DNA from: Lotmaria passim | Taxonomy: Eukaryota > Euglenozoa > Kinetoplastea > Trypanosomatida > Trypanosomatidae | Reading direction: 5' to 3' | Length of the DNA stretch: 64,000 nucleotides | Assembly: GCA_037349495.1 (NCBI GenBank) | Contig: CP140205.1 | Span: 434,001-498,000 of the forward strand | Part shown: positions 19,920 to 29,492 of the stretch, one piece after another | How the letters are laid out: each line of letters starts with the position of its first letter | How positions within the stretch are numbered: position 1 is the first letter of the stretch | Translations under genes and position numbers: made by a program | Notes under the pieces: model-generated | The model's database searches: none | The model's input: the letters and a program-made list of their open reading frames with translations, nothing else | What the model was told of the DNA's origin: nothing

Positions 19920-22091
19920 TCACTGATCTTCGCGCACAGGCTCCGACGCTGCTGAAAGCTCCGCCTTCACGTGGTTCGACTCGTCAGCCGCCACCGCCGC
20001 CTGCACCTTCTTCCGGATCACCTTGCCGTCGATATCGATGTCGTCGGAGATCTTCGCGGCAGGCAGCATCAGCGTCAGCGGGAAGATAAGCAGCGGACAG
20101 GCGAAATGGCCGACCAGAATCAAATAAGGCACGTTTGTGAAGTCGCAGACGTTGTTCACCGTGTCCGCCACCACCGGCCAGCCAAGCTCAATCACGAGAG
20201 CACCGACAGAATTCGACAGCGCCGAGCCGAAGTTGCCAAGGCTGGACATGACAGCCATCACCATGCATTCAGACCCGCGTGGCAGCAGCCGCGACAGCAG
20301 CAACACGATGGGCATATATCCGAGGTAGTACGTGACCTGGTACGTGATTTGATCGCCCATGATGTACATTGCGTGGTCAGGGATGCCGATCGCGACGTTC
20401 CAGCGCTTCACAATGATGAGGTCAAAGATGGAAGCGATGATCTGTACCACGGTGGCAAACACCATCGTCACCCGGTAGCTCATCTTCGAAAACACGTAGG
20501 TGAAGAGCGCCACGCCGAGCAGGCCGCCAACGTTGCCGATGATGCTGCCGACGGTGGTGTAGAAGGTGTAGGAGAAGTGCGGCCCATCCGGCAGGCATGC
20601 CGCAGGGGCCATGTAGAAGCTGTCCAGCGCACCAGGCAGCTGTAGGTAAAAGAGTTGCTGCAGAAAAATATACACGTTCGTTTTCGCAATCGTCAGCGGG
20701 AGAGAGTAGAAGGCGAGGAGGATGCACACCACAGAGACGGCAATCGAGCAGTACAGCAGGTCGTAGCTATTGCCGAGCACGGTGACCACCGTCATCGCAA
20801 TCACACCCGCCGTCATGACCGCGCAGTACACCACGATCTTCCAGTTGTCCGTGACAACGCGGTAGTTGACTTCGATGATGCCACAGGCTAGACGGACGAT
20901 GCAGGGTTCCTCGCGCTGGACCTGGTCCACACGGCGCGGCTGCGCAGGTGCCGTCGCATCGTCAATCGTGGAGCCGCGATGATGCGGATGTACGTGGTCG
21001 AGGTCATCGTCCAGGGCAGCCGCCAACACCGGCACGCGCGTGGAGTCGCCGCCGAAGCCGACCTTTGCGTTCTTTTCTTCTTCTTCATCTTCCTCCTCCT
21101 CCAGCATCTTCGTGAGTGCACCACCCGCGCAGCACGCCGTCTGCTGCTCCTCTTCCTCTGCCTCCGGCATGGACAGTCCGTGGTTCTCGTCCCACCGCTG
21201 CGCCTCCACCAGTGCCTGCTGGTAGTTGTTCTCGCAGTCTTCCAGTCGCTCCTTCTCGTTCGTCTTTTCCTGCAGCCAGTTCAGTCCAAAGAAAACGGCC
21301 GGCACGAGCTGGGCCACCGCAGCGATTATCATGCCGACCTGCTGCAAGTTGTGGTCCGACAGCGGGCCCTGCACGCCGGCCGAGATGATGCCGCCAATCA
21401 TGATGCAGCTGTAGACGACACCGACCAGCGGAGGACCGGCGCGGGGCGACTTGCGCAGTACGCGGCTGTACTGACTCGCCACGAGAATGATCACGTTGGC
21501 AATACTCCACACCGTGAGGAACATGAAGGCGGCGCCGGTGTTCGCCGATGACGGCTTTGCAGGCAGGAGGGCAAAGCCCAATGCAAAGGCAAAGCCGAGA
21601 AGGCAGGAGACGACGAGGTACCACCGCTTCGTGTGGTGGAAAAAGGCGAACGTGTCGGTGAAGACGGCGGTGAAGGCCATGAGGGACCAACCCAGCCCCG
21701 CAACGCCAGCAAGTCGCTGGTAACGCTTTGCCGAGGTGCCAAAGCGGGAGCGGAACATGGCGTACTTGGAGTAGCTGATGAGGTTGTTCGCGAGGCCGCG
21801 CTGCATGAAGTTGCAGATGGCGAGCATGCTCGGCACCTTCGGCCCGAGGTACTGCACGCTGCGGCCGTAAAACGGAATGCGGAAGAGCCCCGGGGCGCAG
21901 TGGGCGATGCCCATCGACTCCGGGTGCACGTAGTCCTCTTCGTTCGACACCAGGCCATGCTGCTGCTGCTGCTGCTGCTGCTGCTGAGGATGTGCGGCGC
22001 TCGCGACGTTTGCGTGCAGGGTAGAAGAGCTGCTCCTATTCATGACCACCTCCGCCGCCTCGACGTCGCTATAGCGATCGTTGCTTCCCAT
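19920..22091 (-). CDS. Folate/pteridine transporter, FBT/BT1 family
   Basis: 723 residues from the ATG at 22091. The cytosolic N-terminus carries a run of nine Gln (residues 36-44). The sequence from about residue 108 (YSKYAMFRSRFGTSAKRYQR, then LAGVAGLGWSLMAFTAVFTD and FHHTKRWYLVVS) matches the kinetoplastid folate-biopterin transporter signature as I know it, as does the later QGPLSDHNLQQVG and the LGNFGSALSNSVGALVIELG segment. About 12 membrane segments are visible, split by a cytosolic loop at roughly 290-400 that is strongly acidic (EEEEDEEEEK). The family carries folate, biopterin or S-adenosylmethionine into these auxotrophic parasites across the plasma membrane or lysosome-like organelles; the substrate here cannot be told from sequence. 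A predicted acceptor lies at 22166-22167, giving a 74-base 5' UTR. Length fits the family. Confidence 0.85.
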   Translation of the reverse strand: MGSNDRYSDVEAAEVVMNRSSSSTLHANVASAAHPQQQQQQQQQHGLVSNEEDYVHPESMGIAHCAPGLFRIPFYGRSVQYLGPKVPSMLAICNFMQRGLANNLISYSKYAMFRSRFGTSAKRYQRLAGVAGLGWSLMAFTAVFTDTFAFFHHTKRWYLVVSCLLGFAFALGFALLPAKPSSANTGAAFMFLTVWSIANVIILVASQYSRVLRKSPRAGPPLVGVVYSCIMIGGIISAGVQGPLSDHNLQQVGMIIAAVAQLVPAVFFGLNWLQEKTNEKERLEDCENNYQQALVEAQRWDENHGLSMPEAEEEEQQTACCAGGALTKMLEEEEDEEEEKNAKVGFGGDSTRVPVLAAALDDDLDHVHPHHRGSTIDDATAPAQPRRVDQVQREEPCIVRLACGIIEVNYRVVTDNWKIVVYCAVMTAGVIAMTVVTVLGNSYDLLYCSIAVSVVCILLAFYSLPLTIAKTNVYIFLQQLFYLQLPGALDSFYMAPAACLPDGPHFSYTFYTTVGSIIGNVGGLLGVALFTYVFSKMSYRVTMVFATVVQIIASIFDLIIVKRWNVAIGIPDHAMYIMGDQITYQVTYYLGYMPIVLLLSRLLPRGSECMVMAVMSSLGNFGSALSNSVGALVIELGWPVVADTVNNVCDFTNVPYLILVGHFACPLLIFPLTLMLPAAKISDDIDIDGKVIRKKVQAAVAADESNHVKAELSAASEPVREDQ

Positions 22092-25000
22092 TCTCTTCTT
22101 TTTTCTCTGTAAATGCCGGTGCTCACTTGATGGTGCTGCTTGTGAAACAAGTACGACGTGCGAAGCTGAAAAACAAAAAAAAAGTCCTGAGTTCCGATAT
22201 CAGGAGAAAAGAAAATACAAAACAGGTACAGGGCTGGCGTAGAAAAGAAGAAGTAGAAGGCTAAATGTTAGAAATGCTTGTTTTCATGGTGTGTTAGACC
22301 GCGCTGGTCTTTTTTTTTTTTGTGTGTGTTTGTTTTGTTTGTATGTGTATGTATGTGAAAGACGAGGTTACACAGCGCGAAACCGAGGATGTGGATGTCG
22401 ACGAGCACAGTCTAACAATGCCTGTTAGGTGTGTGTGAGAATAGTAACAGCAAAAAAAAAAAAAAAGAGCATAACGGAGAGATGAGAAAAAGAGCGAGGA
22501 TAAGAAGTGAGTGAGATTCAAGCTTATATATAAAAAAAAGAAAACAACAACAACACCAAAAAGAAGGACCTTTGTGCATAAATGTAGGACAGCCTGGCGC
22601 AAATACACTGAGTTGCCTCCTTACTGCAACGATACTTGCAGGAAAACAAACAAACAACTAACAACAACAACAAAAACACACACACGCGAAAGCCGTTGGA
22701 AAGCTACTGTTGCTCCCAGGTCACCTCATGCTTACAAGCAGAATCTTTGATAACGCCAGCTGTAAAAAAAAAAAAAAAGCAAAGAAAAACAACGGTAGTA
22801 TGCACATGAAGTGCTGAGCGGATGCAAAAAAAAAAAAAAAACACGCAAATGAGGCTGAAGTAGTTCTCTTTTTCGCTTTTCTGAGTGGATGCGTTGTCCA
22901 CTTTTCTACAAGCCAACAACAACAACAACAAGAAAAAAAAAGAAGGAAACTCAAGAAGAAGTGACAACAAGAAATTCTTGTGACTTGGTCTATTTCTTGC
23001 GTCAGCGGCGTATCGCTAACGGTACCACGAATACAACACTCCATTAAACACAAACACACACACACACACAAAAAAAAAAAAACAAACACATACGCATACA
23101 CAACGTCCACTGCAGCTGGAAAACCGCGTTGGCTGACAACTGCAAGCAACAACAGTGAAAGAGAAAACAGGGAAAACAAACGAAAAAAAAAAAAAAGAGA
23201 AGAAGAAAAGAAAAGAAAAAAAAAAAAAGAATGAATGGGTAAAACATATATAGCGGTGGTAAAGAAACAATGCTCGTTATTTTTCCTCCCTTTTCCAATT
23301 TTCCAAAAAAAAAAAAGAGAAGGAGAAACAACAACAAGAGAAAAGAAAAGAAGGTACATTTAGGAGAAAACAAGAAACGATTGTAGGGAATAGACGAGTG
23401 TGGGAAAGACCGAGCTTGTCTGCACATGGTTCCTCCTTTCACAATCCACTGCATTCTCTCTGTTTTTTTTTTTTTTTCGTGCTTCACGATGAGATGCTCT
23501 CGCATGGAGGACATGAAATAGGTGTGAGTACGCCAGAAAAGAAAAAAGAAATGTCCCTCCGAAAAAAAAAAAAAAAAGGAGGGAGGATATGTGCCAACAC
23601 GCTGAAGTAGCGTGCTTCTTTGTAAGTGGAGACACTGAATACAAACAAAAAGAGAGTCCATACACACAGCCGGAAACAAAACAAAAAAAAAAAAAAACAA
23701 ACAAACAACAACAACAAAAAAAAAAAAAAAAGAGAGGAAGTAGACGGGGGAAAAAAGAAATCGAGAAACCGTTTGTTTTTCTCTCTCTTTGACAAAGAAC
23801 TCGAGTTGGTGATGGGGCGAATAAAAACACCACGCCGTTTTCCCCCATGTTTGTCTGCTTTGTTCTTGTGACTCTCCACCAAATAACCAAATGTCCGTGA
23901 ACTAACAAAACAAGAAAAAAAAAAAAGAAAATGAGGGGGAGGGAAGGGAAACAAGAACACGAGCACGCGGGTTTACACGTACTCACAACGTAAGAAGCGA
24001 GGGGGGAAAAAAAAACACATACACATGGAAAGCTTGCACATAGGATAACAGAAAAAAAAAAAAGCAATTAAAGCAGCGCAGAAATGCCTGGCGCCGCACC
24101 AAAGAAACCCAAGGGTAAGAAAATGGTGAGTTGCCGAGGACAGAAAACAAACAAACAAAACACATACACAAGGGAAGAACTAACCAACCAATAACAGCAG
24201 CAACAATAACAACAATAAGAAAAACAGAACCCCAAAACAAATCAGGAGTTCGGTGTTTTCGGGAACTTTCAAGGAATTTAGTTGCAGTGCGTCAGGTAGA
24301 AAAAAAAAAAAAAAGAAAGAAGGCTGCGGGGATATGAAAGCTGACGTAAGCCATTGCTGTTTCCCTACTTTTTTTTTTCCCCCTTTCGTTCTCTCCCTAT
24401 TTTGAAGCGTCCAGATACATACATGAGTAGTAGTAGCGACAAGAAAGAACGCGGAAACAACAACAACAACAACAAAAAAAAAAAACAACATCCAAACAAG
24501 CAACCGTGCAACCAAAAAAAAAAAAAAGCTATGCAGAGGTATATGTGGAAGACACCCTAAAAAAAAGCAAATAGCACGGGTATTTTGTGTATAGCAAAGA
24601 GGAGGGGGAGGGGGAGGGGGAGTAGGAGGGGAAGAAAAACATGAAGAAAAGCAGAAAAAAGATGTACAAGACGTCTGCGTGTTTAAATACACGGGGAAAA
24701 TAAACGGAGAAAAAAAAAAAAAGGACTTTGCAACACCGGCGTTCGACAAGAAGAATCCGCAGCAAAAAAAATGACACAAGCAAACAGAAAAGAAAAAAAA
24801 AAAAGAGGAAACGTGAGAAAGGAAGGTTGCAAGAGGTTCAACGTATGCAATAGGGAGGAAAAAAAAAAAAATAAAGAGACACACACAATAAAGCAAGGAT
24901 TTGGAAACAAACAAAAAGCAAAGAAAAAAACGAAATCAACCTGGTTCACCTCTTTCCGCTCCACATGTCGACAGCCGCCCTAATCAACGAGGATGGAGAG

Positions 25001-25449
25001 AGAGAAAAAAAAAAAAGAGTAGATGATAAGAGAGGGTCAGCAGCTACAGCATTTTTTTTTATGAGGGGTAAAGCAAGACAAAAAAAAAAAGGAAACGGAA
25101 AGAAGAAAACACACAATTGGCGGGTGGCACAGCTCTTTTCTTTCCTGGGAGCTATGCGTTGCATGAGTGAACGAGGCTGCAGGACATGATGTGTATTCGT
25201 TTGGGGGGAAAAAAAAAGAGAGAGAAAGACCAAAGAGAATTCCGTGGGCTAATAAAAGCATGAGGACGCAAACAAACAACAAAATAAAAAAAGAGAAAGA
25301 GAAACAAAGCTCAATACATCGATGTTGGAAACAAGGGAGGGAAACACACACACACACACAAGGGTTCAAAAACATGCTCCATAGAAAAAAAAAAGAGGAG
25401 GGAAGCAATTAACACACTTCAGAAGGCATCTTCATGCGTTACCAACGCG
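22092..25449. other. Long intergenic spacer, about 3.4 kb
   Basis: AT-rich and dominated by A-tracts of 9-17 bases on the plus strand, with CA, AAC and GGGGGA repeats (24601-24640). No minus-strand gene was seen. On the plus strand there is a short frame at 24084-24194 beginning MPGAAPKKPKGKK and ending after 36 codons. Two further GC-richer coding-like patches lie at about 24722-24766 and 24930-25000. They could be remnants of a gene or chance. If this is all UTR, it is long for a trypanosomatid. Confidence 0.55.
22166..22167 (-). promoter_or_regulatory. Predicted spliced-leader acceptor, FBT gene
   Basis: A minus-strand tract of T9-G-T5 ends in CAG, the first AG after the tract. It lies 75 bases upstream of the ATG. 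Confidence 0.65.
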
Positions 25450-28400
25450 TCACAAGTATCGGATCGTGTGCATCGGAAAACCGCTGCCAGTTTTGCTGGG
25501 GGCCGACGTTGGCTCCTCCTTCCACGAATTCGTCGCCGATGCCGACCCGTGCGGCAGTGAGCTGTCACGCAGACTCGAGAGGCACAAGTTCGCCGGACTT
25601 ACACTGAAGCCGCGATCAGCGACGGCGGACACGGCGCGCACCAGTCGCGCAAAGTCCTCTAGCTGACACTCACATAGGCGTTGGTCCTCCGGCGCGGTAG
25701 GCAGGCCAGCACTCCGCACGCCACGCTGCACGTCGCTAGCGGTCACGTCCACCATACCGAGTCGCGCGTATAGCCCCTCGGAGAGGCACCGCGTCAGTGG
25801 CACAGTACACGTGGGCATGTTAACGTAGTTTAACGTCGTCAGGGTGGTGGTGCTCGTACCTGCGGGCTCTGACGGCGTGAGGGAGTCGGTGGACAGCACA
25901 TTGCATATACCTTTTGCACTTACTGCTGATGCGGAGGCTGATGTTGTTGTTGTTGTTGGTGCTGTGATAGCCATCTCACTCGCACCACCCGTACCACTCT
26001 GCGTGACCGGGGGTGCACTGCCCACCTCGTCGTCGATCATCATGCCGTAAAACGCAATTCGAATCGCCTCGGCGGAGTAGCGGCCCTGAATCTTGAACGT
26101 CATGCGTGCCAGGAACGTGTCGAAGGGAACGATTGGCGTGCCGTTTGCACCACCACCACCAGCAGCAGCAGCCCTGTCGTCCGACTCGGCCGATATCGTC
26201 TTTGCCAGCGGGGGTGTCGGGATCAACGGAAGTGCAGCGTATCCCTCCGCTGTGGAGGCCGCCGTGGTCGCGGTGGCGCGGCCAGACCGCAGCTCCCGAA
26301 ACGAGCTCATTGCCAAAGAAGTCGTCGCGGTGGTCGCTGGCGCAGCTGCGGTGGTGGCCACGTTGTCCTCCGCTGTGGTGCCGATGCTTGTCGTGGCCTC
26401 GGCTCTGCGAAAGTCACAAGACATGACGACGGAAGGGGCCTCGTCGGTCCGCCACTGGCAAGCGACGGCCATATCTGCACAGCCACCTTCGCTTGGGTTG
26501 CGCTGAGTGGCCGCCGCCGCCGCTATGGGGTTTGAGCTGCTGACGCGCAGCTTACTCGCCCCATCGGCCAGGGCTGCTGTTGCTGCGGCTCCTGCGTTGT
26601 TGCTGTTGTTGTAGCTGTAGACGTTGTTGACGCTTCCACGGATTGACGCGCTGGTCGCGGTGATGGAGGCACTTGCTGCATCGCGCGGACGACGAATATG
26701 ACCACTGCCGATGGCACGTACGCCTCCTGCGCCGCCGGACACACCATCTACTACTACTACTGCTGGTGTTGCTGCTGCTGCTGCTGCATTCGTCAAGTAA
26801 CGCGCGCACGGCTGCAGTTCGTCGAAGAGGTCGACCACGGCGGCTGCATCAGTGAAGGGGAAGGCGACCGTCTCCATGATCGTCGCGAGCTCGTCGAGTG
26901 TGATGAATGGGCACTCCACTCCACCACCGCAGCACTCCTCCTTCGCCATGCGGAACTCCGCGATAAACTCCTGCAGATCGGCGGAGTTCGTACTGAAAAG
27001 AGAGCTGACCTCACTTGGGGTTGCCTCGCCCCGCTCGAAACCGGACAGGCTGCCTGCAAAAGATGCCTGATGCACTGTTGCACGAGAGGAGGAGTGACCG
27101 GATAAGCCGGCAGTACCGCCACCACTCCCGATGCTGTGCCCCAATGCCACACCATTTGCCACGTTGAGGCTTGAGCGTTGAAGAAAAAACGGCGCGCCCA
27201 GCTTGCTGCCGGAGCCGAGCGTGCTGCGCAGGTTCGCTGCGGAGCCAGGGCTGCCGGCGCTGATGAGACGCGTAACGAGTGACGTCGTTGGCGCGGAGGG
27301 GGGTGGTGCACGCAGCGTGCGACCACCACTACCACCATTGCTGCTGTTGGCGTTAGTGTTGGTGCTCAGCGCACTGTTGCCACTGCTAGCGGGCATGGCA
27401 CTGTTGTTGTTATTGTTGTTGGTGCCTCCAGCACCTGCTGCTCCACAGACATTTGGGCTGATCACTGGACCTGGCACTGTCACGGCGTTGACGTTGGCGT
27501 TTGAGGTGTCGCTGCTACAACTGTTCGCTGTCGTTGAGGTCGTCGTGGCAGGAGCCATGCCGGCAGTTGCCGTGCTGACCGGATTGCATGCGCTGCCCAG
27601 CCCGCTCTCAAGACTGCTGCGCCTGCTCGGGTGCGGCTGCAGGGAGCTGGACCGGCCACGTGCGGAGACCACCACCGCGGCGGTGCTGTCGACAGCACCG
27701 CCGCTGCCGCTATGAGGGTATGTGGTGCGTGGCGTCACGAGGGGACGACCAGACCGACTCAGCGGTGGACGCATCTGCGGTTGCGGCTGTTGCGTGAGCA
27801 CCTCGGCCGAGGGCGGTGCAGGCGTGCTTGCTTCGTCACCTTCGCTGCCACGTCGTGCATCGACTGCGATCGTGGTGGTAGTTGCTATGCTCGGATGCGG
27901 CATCGTTGTTGCGGTGACGTCAGACGTCGCAGGTGGTGTCGTGCGCGCACTCGGCGGGTAGGTACTGCCGTGGCTACCCGATCGCGGCAACACGTTATTA
28001 CCCGCGACGGCTGCGGTGGTGAGCACCACCGTCGGCTGGGGAGCTGCCTCCAACTCCTTGGCATCCACTTCACTTTTCTCCTCGACGTCGGGAGCAGTCG
28101 GCTGCTCCCCATCTTTTTTCTCCACCTCTGGTGTGCGGAATACCAGGTGCGCCAAGTAATGCAGCGGGTCTTCTGGTTGCACGGTCAACACCTGCTGGTA
28201 GAGGTTGTTCACGAGCGTTCGCACACGCGGGTTCTCGCGCAGATAGGCATCACTGCTCGTCTTCTCGGCCTCCGGCGACACAGCGCGGCGACGGCGGTGC
28301 GGACAACCGCTGTTGCTGTTCCTGCTGTTAGGTGAAGTAGTGTCATTGGTCGACCGCCTCGACGTTACGGCTGCAGCATGCGTGGCAGACAGTGACGAAG

Positions 28401-29481
28401 GCTGCTGCTGTTGCTGTGGCGGAGGCGAAGGGATCGGCAGCGACCCCACCTGCCCGTCGTCACGCGTCTCCACGTTCTGCACGGGTGTCGGACGAGGCCG
28501 CGCCTGCGTGTCGCCGGCCGCCCTCCCCGACCTCCACTCTGGGTGGTTATCGCTATTTGTGCTGTTGTGGCGGCTGCGGTTGTTGCAGTCCTCCCGCTCC
28601 GCGTCCTCCACGACTCCACCGCTCAGGCAACAGCGACGAGCGGGGGAGGTGACGGCAAGGGGGCTTGTGTCCGGCTGCGAGATCATCCGCGCTGGCGAGG
28701 TGAGCGTGCACGACGCGGACGCGTTCAGCGTGGCAGACGGCGGTGCTGAGGTGAGTTTGCCCGGCTGCAGCATCAACGGGAGGCGGCTGGACGAGTCACT
28801 ACTGTGACGTCGGCTCGGCCGCTGCGGCTGCTGTTGCTGCTGCTGCGATGAGGACGGCGGCAGCCCTCCGTCGTGTCCGCCGTCCCCAGGGGCGGGTGCG
28901 TCGTCGCCTGTCGTCGGCTCCTGTCTCGATGACTTCGGATTGCTCAAACTGCGCAACCGCGCTGGTGGTACGGTGGGGGCTGTGGGTGCCACTGAAGCTG
29001 CGGTGGGGCTCGTGAGGGCTGGCCTGTCCGTCCGATGTGGCTGCGGCTGTTGCTGCTGTTGCTGCTGTTGCAGTGGCGATGACGCATGATGGGTCGATGA
29101 CCGCGCCGTCGGCGTGGTGGTCGCAGAGACCGGCAACGCAGGCATGTGTGGCACGCTGGATGACGCGGTGCTCGACCGTGCCGTGTGCTGCGGCGTGCTG
29201 ACTCTATGTGAATTGTGGCAGTGGGGGTCGGCGACGAGGGACGGCGTCTGCAGGGTAATGTGGCCGGTTGGCTCGGCCGGCGGCGAGCTGGAGAGTGCTT
29301 CTGCCGCCAGCGGTGCCACAGCGCGTGACGCCTGATGGCGGGCGACTGCCGGCGACGGCAGTGCAGACGACGACGACGGATGAGCTGGAGTTGTGGTGGT
29401 GGTGGTGGTAGATGCTGGTGCTTCGCTGGAGAGGACTGCCTGGAGAGGCCGCTGTGTTGTCGGACGCGTGCGTGTCTGCAT
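25450..29481 (-). CDS. RIIa (DPY-30-like) plus degenerate EF-hand protein, radial-spoke RSP7-like candidate
   Basis: 1343 residues from the ATG at 29481. Most of it is Ser/Thr/Ala/Pro/Asn-rich low complexity with Q- and N-runs. Three folded parts stand out. At about residues 414-450 RVRTLVNNLYQQVLTVQPED, followed by PLHYLAHLV, fits the RIIa/DPY-30 dimerisation-docking helix pair. At about 830-880 DLQEFIAEFRMAKEECC, then FITLDELATIMETVAFPFTD, resembles a calmodulin-type EF-hand lobe. At about 1115-1150 FDTFLARMTFKIQGRYSAEA and IRIAFYGMMIDDE, with VTASDVQRGVRSAG near 1245, resemble the second lobe. The calcium loops are interrupted by long insertions, so binding is doubtful. RIIa plus EF-hands is the architecture of Chlamydomonas radial-spoke protein RSP7 and of EFCAB10, so a flagellar axoneme role is inferred. 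An acceptor AG 10 bases upstream supports the start. Confidence 0.75.
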   Translation of the reverse strand: MQTRTRPTTQRPLQAVLSSEAPASTTTTTTTPAHPSSSSALPSPAVARHQASRAVAPLAAEALSSSPPAEPTGHITLQTPSLVADPHCHNSHRVSTPQHTARSSTASSSVPHMPALPVSATTTPTARSSTHHASSPLQQQQQQQQPQPHRTDRPALTSPTAASVAPTAPTVPPARLRSLSNPKSSRQEPTTGDDAPAPGDGGHDGGLPPSSSQQQQQQPQRPSRRHSSDSSSRLPLMLQPGKLTSAPPSATLNASASCTLTSPARMISQPDTSPLAVTSPARRCCLSGGVVEDAEREDCNNRSRHNSTNSDNHPEWRSGRAAGDTQARPRPTPVQNVETRDDGQVGSLPIPSPPPQQQQQPSSLSATHAAAVTSRRSTNDTTSPNSRNSNSGCPHRRRRAVSPEAEKTSSDAYLRENPRVRTLVNNLYQQVLTVQPEDPLHYLAHLVFRTPEVEKKDGEQPTAPDVEEKSEVDAKELEAAPQPTVVLTTAAVAGNNVLPRSGSHGSTYPPSARTTPPATSDVTATTMPHPSIATTTTIAVDARRGSEGDEASTPAPPSAEVLTQQPQPQMRPPLSRSGRPLVTPRTTYPHSGSGGAVDSTAAVVVSARGRSSSLQPHPSRRSSLESGLGSACNPVSTATAGMAPATTTSTTANSCSSDTSNANVNAVTVPGPVISPNVCGAAGAGGTNNNNNNSAMPASSGNSALSTNTNANSSNGGSGGRTLRAPPPSAPTTSLVTRLISAGSPGSAANLRSTLGSGSKLGAPFFLQRSSLNVANGVALGHSIGSGGGTAGLSGHSSSRATVHQASFAGSLSGFERGEATPSEVSSLFSTNSADLQEFIAEFRMAKEECCGGGVECPFITLDELATIMETVAFPFTDAAAVVDLFDELQPCARYLTNAAAAAATPAVVVVDGVSGGAGGVRAIGSGHIRRPRDAASASITATSASIRGSVNNVYSYNNSNNAGAAATAALADGASKLRVSSSNPIAAAAATQRNPSEGGCADMAVACQWRTDEAPSVVMSCDFRRAEATTSIGTTAEDNVATTAAAPATTATTSLAMSSFRELRSGRATATTAASTAEGYAALPLIPTPPLAKTISAESDDRAAAAGGGGANGTPIVPFDTFLARMTFKIQGRYSAEAIRIAFYGMMIDDEVGSAPPVTQSGTGGASEMAITAPTTTTTSASASAVSAKGICNVLSTDSLTPSEPAGTSTTTLTTLNYVNMPTCTVPLTRCLSEGLYARLGMVDVTASDVQRGVRSAGLPTAPEDQRLCECQLEDFARLVRAVSAVADRGFSVSPANLCLSSLRDSSLPHGSASATNSWKEEPTSAPSKTGSGFPMHTIRYL

Positions 29482-29490
29482 TGAAAGACT

Positions 29491-29492
29491 CT
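29491..29492 (-). promoter_or_regulatory. Predicted spliced-leader acceptor, RIIa/EF-hand gene
   Basis: A T/C-rich minus-strand tract (about 29497-29532) is followed by the first AG, leaving a 9-base 5' UTR. A second AG lies two bases further on. Confidence 0.55.

Noticed and set aside
23044-24067. Many Phe- or Lys-rich frames in the large spacers, on both strands
   Set aside because: They are products of A/T homopolymers, with no domain or codon bias.
24084-24194. MPGAAPKKPKGKK frame as first exon of a cis-spliced gene, given the following GTGAGT
   Set aside because: Cis-introns are very rare in trypanosomatids and no convincing acceptor and second exon was found; kept only as a finding.
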